Assembly (NCBI GenBank): GCA_028871235.1
Contig: JAGWNO010000009.1
Location: 1-22,459 of the forward strand
Source of the DNA: Gammaproteobacteria bacterium
GTDB taxonomy: Bacteria > Pseudomonadota > Gammaproteobacteria > Natronospirales > REEB76
Reading direction: 5' to 3'
DNA length: 22,459 nt
The notes under the pieces were generated by a model that saw nothing but the letters and a program-made list of their open reading frames with translations, was not told the DNA's origin and searched no databases. Below are positions 8,342 to 16,043 of this stretch, piece by piece; within the stretch, counting starts at the first letter, position 1, and each line of letters begins with the position of its first letter. Made by a program: the position numbers and the translations under genes.

Positions 8342-9079
8342 ATGACGACCCGCATGGCCACGGCCGATCAAATCCTGGTGGTGGACGATGACACCGAGAT
8401 CCAGGCGCTGCTGCAGGAGTACCTGGCGCGCCAGGGGTATCGCGTGACCACGGTGGCGGACGGCCGTGCCATGGAGCAGGCGCTGGCGGATGCGCATTAC
8501 GATCTGGTGGTGCTGGACCTGATGCTGCCCGGCGAGGACGGCATCAGCCTGTGCCGGCGGCTGCGCGCCCGCTCCACACTCCCGGTCATCATGCTGACGG
8601 CGCGCGGCGAGGACACCGATCGCATCGCCGGTCTCGAAACCGGCGCCGACGACTATCTGCCGAAACCGTTCAATCCCCGCGAACTGCTGGCCCGCATCAA
8701 GAGCGTGCTGCGGCGCGCGCGCAGCCTGCCGGAAAACCTGCAGCCCGATGACGTGCGCCGTTTCCGTTTCGGTGGTTGGCAGCTTGATACCGTCACACGG
8801 CAACTGCTGTCACCGGAAGGTGTGGTGGTGCCGCTGTCCGGCGCCGAGTATCGGCTGCTGCGCATCTTCCTGCAGCACCCCAACGCAGTATTGAACCGCG
8901 ATCAGCTCATGGAGATGTTGCGTGGACGCGAGAACAACCTGCCCTTCGATCGCAGCATGGATGTGCAGGTGAGCCGCCTGCGGCAACGGCTGCGGGATGA
9001 GGGCCATGAGCCGACGATCGTCAAGACAGTACGGGGCGAGGGTTATATCTTCGCCCTGCCTGTGGAACTGGAAAACTGA
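8342..9079 (+). CDS. OmpR-family response regulator
   Basis: This encodes 245 residues from the ATG at 8342, which follows a purine-rich ribosome binding site (AAGGGGGG). The upstream in-frame extension to 8174 is not typical of receiver domains and was not used. The receiver domain (about 10-125) has the acidic pair Asp15-Asp16, phosphoacceptor Asp59 in LVVLDLMLPGEDG, Thr87 in MLTARGE, and Lys108 in YLPKPFNPREL. The C-terminal winged-helix DNA-binding domain (about 145-240) carries LSGAEYRLLRIFLQHPNAVLNRDQLM and VSRLRQRL...IVKTVRGEGYIFA, standard for the OmpR/PhoB class. The stop TGA overlaps the kinase ATG by one base, so the two are co-translated. It is divergent from the efflux operon and probably regulates it. 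Confidence 0.95.
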   Translation: MTTRMATADQILVVDDDTEIQALLQEYLARQGYRVTTVADGRAMEQALADAHYDLVVLDLMLPGEDGISLCRRLRARSTLPVIMLTARGEDTDRIAGLETGADDYLPKPFNPRELLARIKSVLRRARSLPENLQPDDVRRFRFGGWQLDTVTRQLLSPEGVVVPLSGAEYRLLRIFLQHPNAVLNRDQLMEMLRGRENNLPFDRSMDVQVSRLRQRLRDEGHEPTIVKTVRGEGYIFALPVELEN

Positions 9080-10443
9080 TGCGGCTGCTGCCGCGCTCCC
9101 TGTTCGGCCGGCTGGTGCTGGTGCTGCTTGCCGGTCTGATCCTGGCGCAGTTGCTGAGTGCCGCCATCAGCCTTTCGGAGCGCGACCAGGCGTTGTTCAG
9201 TTTCAGCGACCAGCAGTGGGCGCAGCGTGATGCGGCGGCGGTGATGCTCATGGATTCCGTGAGTCCGCCGGAACGCCGACGCATCGCCTCCATCCTCACC
9301 ACGCCGCGGCTGTTCGTAAGCGTGAGTGCGCAACCGCCGGTGAGGGGCGAATCGGATACCCAGGCGGCGGAGTTCCAGCGCACGCTGCAAGGCCTGCTGG
9401 GGCCGGAGCGGCAGGTGCGCGTGGTGGTGGTGCGGCGTACGCCCGCCGAAGTGGCGGCGGCCGAGACGGTGGCACCCGGCAGCGGGCCAGCCGATGTCCC
9501 CCGCGAGCATAGTGTCACCGAAGTGCAGCTCAAGGACGGCAGCTGGGTGAGTTTCGATCATCCGCGGCCCTGGCATGTGAGCGACCGTCCCTGGCGATTG
9601 CTGCTGGGCCTGATGGTGCTGCTGGTGTCGGTGATACTGCTGTCGCTGCTCGCGGTGCGCTGGCTCACCCGTCCGCTGACCACCCTCGCCAACGCCGCCG
9701 GTGAGCTGGGCCGTGATATACGCCGCGCTCCCATCCCGGAGGTCGGACCCGCCGAGGTGCAACGCGCCGCCCGCGCCTTCAACGACATGCAGACGCGGCT
9801 GGTGCGCTACGTGGAAGACCGCACCCGCCTGCTCACCGCCATCTCCCACGATCTCAAGACGCCCATCACCCGGCTGCGGCTGCGGGCCGAACTGCTGGAC
9901 GACGAGCAGCTCAAGGCCAGGTTCATCCGCGATCTGCAGGACATGGAGACCATGACCAACGGCACGCTGGATTTCATGCGCGGGCTCGAGGTCAGCGAAG
10001 CACCGCAGCCCATGGATCTCATGGCGCTGCTGGAGAGCGTGCAGGCCGACGCGGCGGAGATGCGGCAGCAAGTGGGCATCGTCGGCAGCGTAGCGGCGCC
10101 GTTTTACGGCCGGCCGCGGGCGCTGCGCCGCTGCCTCGATAATCTGGTCAGCAACGCCATCCGCTATGGCGGACGCGCCACCTTGACGGTGGAGGACGGC
10201 GACGCCGCCGTGACTATCCGGGTACGCGATGCCGGGCCGGGTATCCCGGCGGCGCAGTTGGAAAAGGTATTTGAAGCGTATTACCGCCTGGAGAGCGCCC
10301 GCAGCCAGGCAGGCGGCGGCACCGGCCTCGGTCTCGGCATCGCCCGCAACATCGCCGAGGCCCATGCCGGCACGCTCACGCTGCGTAACCATCCCCAGGG
10401 CGGACTGGAAGCGGTGCTCACCTTGCCGCGTAATAAGAAGTGA
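9079..10443 (+). CDS. Sensor histidine kinase, EnvZ-like
   Basis: This encodes 454 residues. Membrane segment 1 is near residues 9-31 and segment 2 near 173-195, enclosing a periplasmic sensor region of about 140 residues with no recognised domain. A HAMP linker follows (VRWLTRPLTTLANAAGELG, then AARAFNDMQ). The dimerisation/phosphoacceptor helix has the H-box AISHDLKTPITRLRLR with His257. The ATPase domain has the N-box DNLVSNAIRYG (Asn359), G1 DAGPGIP (384-390), and G2 GGGTGLGLGIA (from about 412). All catalytic motifs are intact. It phosphorylates the regulator encoded immediately upstream, whose stop it overlaps by one base. The inducing signal cannot be inferred, but envelope stress or an efflux substrate is plausible from context. 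Confidence 0.95.
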   Translation: MRLLPRSLFGRLVLVLLAGLILAQLLSAAISLSERDQALFSFSDQQWAQRDAAAVMLMDSVSPPERRRIASILTTPRLFVSVSAQPPVRGESDTQAAEFQRTLQGLLGPERQVRVVVVRRTPAEVAAAETVAPGSGPADVPREHSVTEVQLKDGSWVSFDHPRPWHVSDRPWRLLLGLMVLLVSVILLSLLAVRWLTRPLTTLANAAGELGRDIRRAPIPEVGPAEVQRAARAFNDMQTRLVRYVEDRTRLLTAISHDLKTPITRLRLRAELLDDEQLKARFIRDLQDMETMTNGTLDFMRGLEVSEAPQPMDLMALLESVQADAAEMRQQVGIVGSVAAPFYGRPRALRRCLDNLVSNAIRYGGRATLTVEDGDAAVTIRVRDAGPGIPAAQLEKVFEAYYRLESARSQAGGGTGLGLGIARNIAEAHAGTLTLRNHPQGGLEAVLTLPRNKK

Positions 10444-10444
10444 A

Positions 10445-10486
10445 GCGTGAGGCGTGAGGGGTGAGGGGCGAGGAGTCAGGAGCGGG
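10445..10486. repeat. Six imperfect 7-bp tandem repeats
   Basis: Units GCGTGAG, GCGTGAG, GGGTGAG, GGGCGAG, GAGTCAG and GAGCGGG lie head to tail between the kinase stop and the 3' end of the heptosyltransferase gene. The last units encode the final residues and the stop of that gene, so the array has reached into the coding end. Confidence 0.7.
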
Positions 10487-11588
10487 ACATTTCTCCGGCT
10501 GGCGCCGACCTGTGCAATTCACCGCGCGCCCGCGCAGCCATCAGTGCATCCAGTCTTTCGGTCACATCCTTGACGCTGATGAGATCCATGGCTTCAGGGT
10601 CGCGCACGCGCGTACCCCAGGGTGCGGTTTCCGGGTCCTGGTGATTGAACTTGCGCAGTGCATCCGGATAACGGTTAACGCGCCAGCGCTGGCTCAGGTA
10701 CGGCCCGGCCCGGTCCGGGTTGGTGCTGGCGTAGAGGCCGATTACGGGTGTGCCCACGGCGGTCGCCATGTGTACCGGTCCCGAGTCCGGTGAGATCAGC
10801 ACCGTAGCCTGTTTCAACAACGCCAGTAGTTGCTTGAGACTGGTTTTGCCCACCAGGTTCGTCACCTGCGTATTCGCCAGCGCGGTGATGCGTGCGCCAT
10901 AATCCCGCTCGATCTCACTGGGTCCGCCTGTTACCAGCACACGCAAACCATGCCGTACCATGGCGTGATCGGCCACGGCGGCATAGTTCTCCGGCAGCCA
11001 ACTGCGCCAGTTGCGGAAGCGCGGGTTGGCGCAGGGGCTGATGACCAATGCCGGCTTGGCGTCGCGAATCTGCTGACGGGCAAACGCTTGCGCTTCCGCC
11101 GGGATGGGGATATCCCAGCGCAGTACCCGTTCAGCGATGCCACAGGTCTCAGCGAAGCCGAACAGGCTGTCCATGACATGCTGGCGCGGTCTATAGGGTA
11201 TGCGCCAATTGGTGAACAGCCATTGGTAATCGTGCGCGCGCCGTCGGTCGAAACCGAGCTTGAGCGGCGCACGCACGCCAAGCAGGCTGGCGAGACTGGC
11301 GCGCAATGACATCTGCATGTGCAGCAGCAGCTCGAAGCGCCGGCCACGCAAGCTGCGGCGCAGATCACGGTAGGCGCCGCGACCTTTGGCTTTGTCGAAG
11401 ATGATAAACTCGATGCCGGGGATGTCCCCCACCAGGCTCGCTTCCAGTCCGCCGATGATCCAGGTGATGCGCGTGCCGGACCAGGCCGCCTGCAGCGTGC
11501 GTACCACCGGCAGGGTATGGCACACGTCGCCCACCGCCGAGAGGCGCAGCACGCAGATGGAATCAGGAGCTTGCAACGTATGGGACAT
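10476..11588 (-). CDS. ADP-heptose:LPS heptosyltransferase (GT9 family)
   Basis: This encodes 370 residues from the ATG at 11588; a GTG at 11609 would add 7 residues and overlap the neighbouring gene. The N-terminal Rossmann domain starts ICVLRLSAVGDVCHTLPVVRTLQAAW, diagnostic of glycosyltransferase family 9. The C-terminal nucleotide-sugar domain has ISPDSGPVHMATAVGTPVIGLY (Asp268), then TNPDRAGPY. It transfers heptose from ADP-heptose to Kdo or heptose of the LPS inner core at the cytoplasmic face of the inner membrane. I cannot tell heptosyltransferase I from II by eye. The gene is head-to-head with the Kdo kinase gene, and HldE, which makes the donor, is 1.7 kb away. Its stop codon lies inside a 7-bp repeat array. 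Confidence 0.88.
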   Translation of the reverse strand: MSHTLQAPDSICVLRLSAVGDVCHTLPVVRTLQAAWSGTRITWIIGGLEASLVGDIPGIEFIIFDKAKGRGAYRDLRRSLRGRRFELLLHMQMSLRASLASLLGVRAPLKLGFDRRRAHDYQWLFTNWRIPYRPRQHVMDSLFGFAETCGIAERVLRWDIPIPAEAQAFARQQIRDAKPALVISPCANPRFRNWRSWLPENYAAVADHAMVRHGLRVLVTGGPSEIERDYGARITALANTQVTNLVGKTSLKQLLALLKQATVLISPDSGPVHMATAVGTPVIGLYASTNPDRAGPYLSQRWRVNRYPDALRKFNHQDPETAPWGTRVRDPEAMDLISVKDVTERLDALMAARARGELHRSAPAGEMSRS

Positions 11589-11593
11589 GGTTG

Positions 11594-12307
11594 ATGGCGA
11601 CGCAGACACTCGTCACGAAACGCGGGTTCATCCTATACGATGACGCGCTCGCAAGCCACGCGAGCGAGGCTTGGTTCTCACCGCAGCACTGGCAACGCCA
11701 CGGAGGATTGCGCGGCACGGCCGGCGGACGCGGCGCCGGCTGGATCGTGGCGGGTGAGGACGGTGAATGGGTGCTGCGCCATTACCGGCGCGGCGGCCTG
11801 GCGGCGCGTCTCAACACGGACGCTTACCTGTGGACCGGGCTGGAACGCAGCCGGCCGTGGCGCGAATGGCGGTTGCTGGCGGAGTTATATAAGGAGGGAC
11901 TGCCGGTACCGCAGCCGGTGGCGGCGAATATCCAGCGCTCCGGTTTAATCTGCCGCGGCGACCTCATCACGCGGCTGATCCCGGATGCCCGTTCCCTTGC
12001 CAGCCGTCTCAAGGATGCGCATAGCGAAGCCTTGCCGTGGCCGGCCATCGGTGCCTGCATCCGCCGTTTCCATGAAGCCGGCGTCTATCACGCCGATCTC
12101 AATGTCCACAACGTCCTGATCGACAGCCGTGATGAGGTCTATCTCATCGACTTCGACCGGGGCGCACGCCGCGCGCCCGGCCGGCGCTGGCAGCAAGGCA
12201 ACCTGGAGCGGCTGTCGCGGTCGCTGCGCAAGTCCGCCGTCCCCGCTGCTGCGGAGCGCGCTGCATGGTCCGGCTTGCTCGATGGCTATGACCGCAGGCC
12301 CGCATGA
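11594..12307 (+). CDS. kdkA: 3-deoxy-D-manno-octulosonic acid (Kdo) kinase
   Basis: This encodes 237 residues, the normal size for KdkA, a small protein-kinase-fold (lipopolysaccharide kinase / InaA-type) enzyme. It phosphorylates the 4-position of Kdo on Kdo-lipid A using ATP. The visible catalytic loop is YHADLNVHNVLID (Asp168, Asn173), and the metal-binding motif is LIDFDRG (Asp186). N-terminal features LYDDAL, FSPQHW and WVLRHYRRGGLAA also fit KdkA. The ATG at 11594 is preferred over a TTG at 11591; neither has a clear ribosome binding site. Its start codon is only 5 bp from the divergent heptosyltransferase start. It is convergent with the acyltransferase gene, with a single base between the two stop codons. 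Confidence 0.9.
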   Translation: MATQTLVTKRGFILYDDALASHASEAWFSPQHWQRHGGLRGTAGGRGAGWIVAGEDGEWVLRHYRRGGLAARLNTDAYLWTGLERSRPWREWRLLAELYKEGLPVPQPVAANIQRSGLICRGDLITRLIPDARSLASRLKDAHSEALPWPAIGACIRRFHEAGVYHADLNVHNVLIDSRDEVYLIDFDRGARRAPGRRWQQGNLERLSRSLRKSAVPAAAERAAWSGLLDGYDRRPA

Positions 12308-12308
12308 G

Positions 12309-13190
12309 CTAGTCCCGCGGCACCACCTTGAACCGGTCATGGCTCCACAGGTACTGGTCGGGGGTGCGGCGGATCTTTTCTTCCAGCAGCCTGCTGACCC
12401 GCAGCGCGTCCGCCGGCGCATCGCCGCTGGGGAAATCATGCAACGCCGGTTCGAGTATCAGCCGGTAACCGCGGGTGCCGGGCAGGCGTTCCACTGAGAA
12501 CGGCACCACCGGCGCAGCGCTCATGTGTGCCAGGCGCGAAAGCGCGGTATTGGTGGGAGCGGGGATGCCGAAGAACGGCACCATCTCGCTGTGCTTGCCG
12601 CGGTAGCCCTGATCCGGGGCATACCACACGGGTTTGCCCTGCTTGAGGCTGCGCAGCATCAGGCGCACGTCCTGGCGCGGGATGGCGCGGTCAAAATGCC
12701 GTTCACGGCCGGCGCGCATCACCTCTTCGATAAGCATGTTCTCGTTGGGCCGGTACATGATATGGAAATCGGTGTACAGGCTCAGCAGCCGCCCGCCGAT
12801 CTCCAGCGTGGTGAAATGTCCGGCCAGCAGGATCACGCCGCGGCCACGGGCGCGGGCCGCCTGCAGATGTTCGAGCCCTTCGATTCTCACCAGTTTCTGC
12901 AGCTGCGGATCTCCCGCCCACCAGCACAGGCCGGTCTCGATGAGCGCCATGCCCAGCGAGTCAAAATGCCGTCTGGCGAGCCGCAGGCGCGCCGGCGCGT
13001 CGAGCTCCGGGAAGCAGCGTTGCAGATTGACCAGCGTGATGCGCCAACGGCGCCGGGCGAGACGCAACAGCCGGCCGAGTGCGCGGCCGAGCGCCAGTTG
13101 CAGCGGGTAGGGGAGGTATACCGTCAGGCGCATGAACCCGAGCAGCAGCCAGATGCTCCAGTAGCGGGGTTTCAGGAAACGGCGCTGCAT
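12309..13190 (-). CDS. Lipid A late acyltransferase (LpxL/HtrB family)
   Basis: This encodes 293 residues, slightly shorter than E. coli LpxL. An N-terminal hydrophobic segment (about 10-28, WSIWLLLGFMRLTVYLPYPL) anchors it to the inner membrane. The catalytic H-x4-D/E motif is AGHFTTLE (His125, Glu130). Other family blocks are IMYRPNEN, WYAPDQGYRGKHSEMVPFFG and ALSRLAHMSAAPVVPF, and the C-terminus reads PDQYLWSHDRFK, as in the family. It transfers a secondary fatty acyl chain from acyl-ACP to Kdo-lipid A. LpxL, LpxM and LpxP cannot be separated by eye. It is divergent from hldE, with a shared 125-bp control region. Confidence 0.92.
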   Translation of the reverse strand: MQRRFLKPRYWSIWLLLGFMRLTVYLPYPLQLALGRALGRLLRLARRRWRITLVNLQRCFPELDAPARLRLARRHFDSLGMALIETGLCWWAGDPQLQKLVRIEGLEHLQAARARGRGVILLAGHFTTLEIGGRLLSLYTDFHIMYRPNENMLIEEVMRAGRERHFDRAIPRQDVRLMLRSLKQGKPVWYAPDQGYRGKHSEMVPFFGIPAPTNTALSRLAHMSAAPVVPFSVERLPGTRGYRLILEPALHDFPSGDAPADALRVSRLLEEKIRRTPDQYLWSHDRFKVVPRD

Positions 13191-13220
13191 GCGTGCTGGG
13201 GTTTATGTCGCATGGACGCC

Positions 13221-13226
13221 AGTGTA
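13221..13226 (-). promoter_or_regulatory. Candidate -10 element for the acyltransferase gene
   Basis: Read on the minus strand this is TACACT within GTTACACTGG, a 4-of-6 match to the sigma-70 -10 box, 30 bp upstream of the ATG at 13190. No clear -35 was found. Confidence 0.3.
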
Positions 13227-13273
13227 ACGGCCGCATCGCGTCCGGTACAGGCGTCCGGCGGGTTTCAGCCGCA

Positions 13274-13282
13274 TGTTATGAT
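13274..13282 (+). promoter_or_regulatory. Extended -10 promoter element for hldE-waaA
   Basis: TGTTATGAT combines an upstream TG with TATGAT, which matches 5 of 6 bases of the -10 consensus. It lies 33 bp before the hldE ATG at 13316, giving a leader of about 27 bases. No good -35 is visible, as is common for extended -10 promoters. Confidence 0.45.
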
Positions 13283-13315
13283 GCGGCGCGTTTTCCAGGT
13301 TTTTTTGGGATTCCC

Positions 13316-14734
13316 ATGAACATCCGCATCCCGCAGTTTGACGGCGTGCGCGTGCTGGTAGCGGGCGATGTGATGCTGGATCGCTACTGGTTCGGCGCCA
13401 CCCGGCGCATCTCCCCGGAGGCGCCGGTCCCGGTGGTGCACGTGCGCGATACCGAAGAACGTCCCGGCGGCGCCGGCAACGTGGCGGTGAACTTGGCGAG
13501 CCTGGGAGCGCACTGCACGGTGCTCGGCATCACCGGCGACGACGCCATCGCCGATGCGCTGGCGGCGGCCATGGAGAAACATGGCGTGCACTGCCGCTTC
13601 ACCCGGCTCAAAAATACCGCCACCATCACCAAGTTGCGGGTGCTGTCGCGTCACCAGCAGCTCATCCGCGTGGATTTCGAAGAGACTTTCGGCGTCTTCG
13701 ACAGCGCGCCGCTGCTGCCCGCCTTCAAAGCCGAGCTCAAACAGGCGGATGTGGTGGTCCTCTCCGATTACGGCAAGGGCAGCCTGTCGGCGGTGCAGGA
13801 ACTGATCAGCGCGGCACGGGCCGCCGGTAAACCGGTGCTGGTGGATCCCAAGGGCCGGGATTTCAGCAAATATAAAGGCGTCACCTGCATTACCCCCAAT
13901 CACGCGGAACTGGAGGCGGTGGTGGGCGAATGCCCGGACGCCGCCGGCATCGTCAGTAAGGGCGAGCAGCTGCGTGCCGAGCTGGATCTGCAGGCGCTGC
14001 TGGTGACTCGCGGCGAACACGGCATGACGCTGCTGGAGCGCGGCAAACCGCCGCTGCATCTGCCCACCCAGGCCCTGGAAGTCTCGGATGTCACCGGCGC
14101 CGGCGATACGGTGATCGCGCTGCTGGCGGCCGGTCTCGGCGCAAAGCTGCCGTTTCCCGAGGCCGCGGCACTCGCCAATCTGGCCGCCGGCCTGGTGGTG
14201 GCGAAGCTCGGCGCGGCCACGGTCACGCCGGCGGAACTGCGGTTGGCCGCTCACAGCGGCGGCAGCGGCGTGCTGACCGAGGCCGATGCCATGGATGCGG
14301 TGATGCACGCCAGAAGCCAGGGCGAACGCATCGTCATGACCAACGGTGTGTTCGATATCCTGCATGCCGGGCATGTGAGTTATCTCATGGAAGCACGCAC
14401 GCTCGGCGACCGGCTGCTGGTGGCGGTGAACGACGATGCCTCGGTGCGGCGCCTGAAAGGCGCAGACCGCCCCATCAACACCCTGGATAACCGTATGCGG
14501 GTGCTCGCGGCGCTGTCGTGCGTGGACTGGGTGGTGCCGTTCTCCGGGGACACGCCGGAACGGCTCATCTGCAAGCTGTTGCCGCACTTACTGGTGAAGG
14601 GCGGCGACTACCAGCCCCGGGATGTGGCCGGATACGACTGTGTGACCCGGAATGGCGGCGAGGTGCGCATCCTGCGGTTCGTGGATGGTTTGTCCACCAC
14701 GGCGGTGATCGACGCCATCCGCAAGCCGCGCTGA
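13316..14734 (+). CDS. hldE: Bifunctional D-beta-heptose 7-phosphate kinase / 1-phosphate adenylyltransferase
   Basis: This encodes 472 residues, the size of E. coli HldE (RfaE). The N-terminal ribokinase/PfkB-like domain (about 1-315) starts VRVLVAGDVMLDRYWFGATRRISPEAPVPV, has RPGGAGNVAVNLASLG, and ends with the phosphoryl-transfer motif DVTGAGDTV (GAGD 261-264, Asp264 as base). The C-terminal nucleotidyltransferase domain has TNGVFDILHAGHVSYL with the H-x-G-H signature (His350-His353). The enzyme catalyses two steps of ADP-L-glycero-D-manno-heptose synthesis in the cytoplasm, feeding the GT9 heptosyltransferase nearby. The ATG at 13316 gives the conserved N-terminus; the open frame to 13193 crosses the promoter and was rejected. 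waaA follows after 6 bp, so the two form an operon. Confidence 0.97.
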   Translation: MNIRIPQFDGVRVLVAGDVMLDRYWFGATRRISPEAPVPVVHVRDTEERPGGAGNVAVNLASLGAHCTVLGITGDDAIADALAAAMEKHGVHCRFTRLKNTATITKLRVLSRHQQLIRVDFEETFGVFDSAPLLPAFKAELKQADVVVLSDYGKGSLSAVQELISAARAAGKPVLVDPKGRDFSKYKGVTCITPNHAELEAVVGECPDAAGIVSKGEQLRAELDLQALLVTRGEHGMTLLERGKPPLHLPTQALEVSDVTGAGDTVIALLAAGLGAKLPFPEAAALANLAAGLVVAKLGAATVTPAELRLAAHSGGSGVLTEADAMDAVMHARSQGERIVMTNGVFDILHAGHVSYLMEARTLGDRLLVAVNDDASVRRLKGADRPINTLDNRMRVLAALSCVDWVVPFSGDTPERLICKLLPHLLVKGGDYQPRDVAGYDCVTRNGGEVRILRFVDGLSTTAVIDAIRKPR

Positions 14735-14740
14735 GACTCC

Positions 14741-16009
14741 GTGCGCTTTCTCTATTCCCTGATCCTGATGTTGCTCATGCCGGTGGCGCTGCTGTGGTTC
14801 GCCTGGCGCACGCTGAAACAGACCGGGCACATGGACAGGCCAGGCGAACGCTGCGGCGGTTCGCCCTTTTTCCCGCCCGGCGAGATCATCTGGGTGCACG
14901 GCGCGTCGGTGGGCGAGATCCGCGCCGCTGCGCCGCTGGTCACAGCCCTGCACCAGAAATTTCCGCAGCGGCCCATCCTGGTCACCAGTTTTACCGGCGC
15001 GGGCCGGGCCCAGGCGCAGGAGCTGTTCGGCGAGCGCGCGGTGGTGTCGCAGTTGCCCTATGACCTGCCGTTCTGCGTGCACCGCTGGCTCAAATGCGTG
15101 AGCCCGGTGGTGGGCATCATCATGGAAACCGAGATCTGGCCGAATCTGATCGCCGCCTGCGAGCGTCGTCAGATACCGCTGCTGATGGTGAGCGCGCGCC
15201 TCTCGCAGCCGGCGCTGCAACGCTATCGGCGCTTCCACTCGTTGCTGCGCAGTTCCCTGCGGCGCGTGTCCCTGATCGCCGCGCAGACCGACGCGGACGC
15301 GGAATGTTTCCGTCAACTGGGGGCGGCGCCGGAGCGCCTGCAGGTCACCGGCAATCTGAAATTCGATGTGCAGTTTGCCGATGAGCTGCTGCTGCAGGGC
15401 CAGGCGTTGCGGCGGCAACTGTTCGACCAGGCCAGCGTCATCGTGGCCGGCAGCACCCGCGAGGGCGAGGAACCGCTGGTGCTGGAAGCCTTCCGGCTGT
15501 TGCTGGCGAAACACCCCGACAGCATCCTGGTGCTGGCGCCGCGCCATCCGGAGCGTGCCGCCGCCGTGGCCGCGCTGGTCACCGCTGCGGGTTACGTGTG
15601 CCGCCGGCGCAGCGCCGGGGGAGCAGCGCTCAAGTCCGGCGAGGTGCTGTTGCTGGATAGACTCGGCGAATTGACGCGATTCTACGCGGCTGCGGAGCTG
15701 GCCTTCGTGGGCGGCAGCCTGGTGCCGGTGGGCGGGCATAACCTGCTGGAGCCCGCTGCCCTGGGTCTGCCGGTGCTGACGGGACCACATCTTGAGAACG
15801 TCGGCGACATCGCGCCCATACTCAAGGGCGCGGGCGGGCTTACCGTAGTGCCGGACGCCGGCGCCCTGGGCGAGGCATTCATCTGGCTGGTGGGCAATCC
15901 GGTGACGCGCCGGCACATTGGCCAGGCGGCGCAGCAGACCGTCATCGCCAACCGCGGCGCGCTGGCGCGCACGCTGTCACTCATCGAGAAACACATCGCC
16001 CGGCATTGA
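14741..16009 (+). CDS. waaA: 3-deoxy-D-manno-octulosonic acid transferase
   Basis: This encodes 422 residues, matching WaaA/KdtA of GT30. The N-terminal membrane anchor is about residues 1-22 (MRFLYSLILMLLMPVALLWF). The first domain has IIWVHGASVGEIRAA, where Glu59 is the predicted catalytic base, then TSFTGAGR and METEIWPNLI. The second domain has GNLKFD, AGSTREGEEP, LAPRHPER and GGSLVPVGGHNLLEPAALGLPVLTGPHLENV. It transfers Kdo from CMP-Kdo to lipid IVA. The start is GTG at 14741, 6 bp after the hldE stop, without an obvious ribosome binding site. The presence of kdkA hints that it may add only one Kdo, as in Haemophilus, but the sequence alone does not prove this. Confidence 0.96.
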   Translation: MRFLYSLILMLLMPVALLWFAWRTLKQTGHMDRPGERCGGSPFFPPGEIIWVHGASVGEIRAAAPLVTALHQKFPQRPILVTSFTGAGRAQAQELFGERAVVSQLPYDLPFCVHRWLKCVSPVVGIIMETEIWPNLIAACERRQIPLLMVSARLSQPALQRYRRFHSLLRSSLRRVSLIAAQTDADAECFRQLGAAPERLQVTGNLKFDVQFADELLLQGQALRRQLFDQASVIVAGSTREGEEPLVLEAFRLLLAKHPDSILVLAPRHPERAAAVAALVTAAGYVCRRRSAGGAALKSGEVLLLDRLGELTRFYAAAELAFVGGSLVPVGGHNLLEPAALGLPVLTGPHLENVGDIAPILKGAGGLTVVPDAGALGEAFIWLVGNPVTRRHIGQAAQQTVIANRGALARTLSLIEKHIARH

Positions 16010-16017
16010 GCCGGGCG
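15997..16017. terminator. Perfect 8-bp hairpin across the waaA stop codon
   Basis: CGCCCGGC (15997-16004) and GCCGGGCG (16010-16017) pair perfectly around the loop ATTGA, which contains the waaA TGA. It sits between the convergent waaA and tolC genes. There is no T-run on either side, so it is at best a weak or transcript-stabilising structure. Confidence 0.4.
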
Positions 16018-16043
16018 CTGCAATCCGGATCCCGTCGCTGTTC

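Noticed and set aside
13265..14587. 440-codon minus-strand open frame opposite hldE
   Set aside because: hldE has every catalytic motif; the antisense product is His/Arg/Gln-rich low-complexity sequence, as is the similar 442-codon frame opposite waaA (14588-15916) and the 449-codon frame opposite the kinase.
15997..16017. Full intrinsic terminator for waaA
   Set aside because: The stem is perfect but no T-run follows on either strand, so it is listed only as a low-confidence hairpin.
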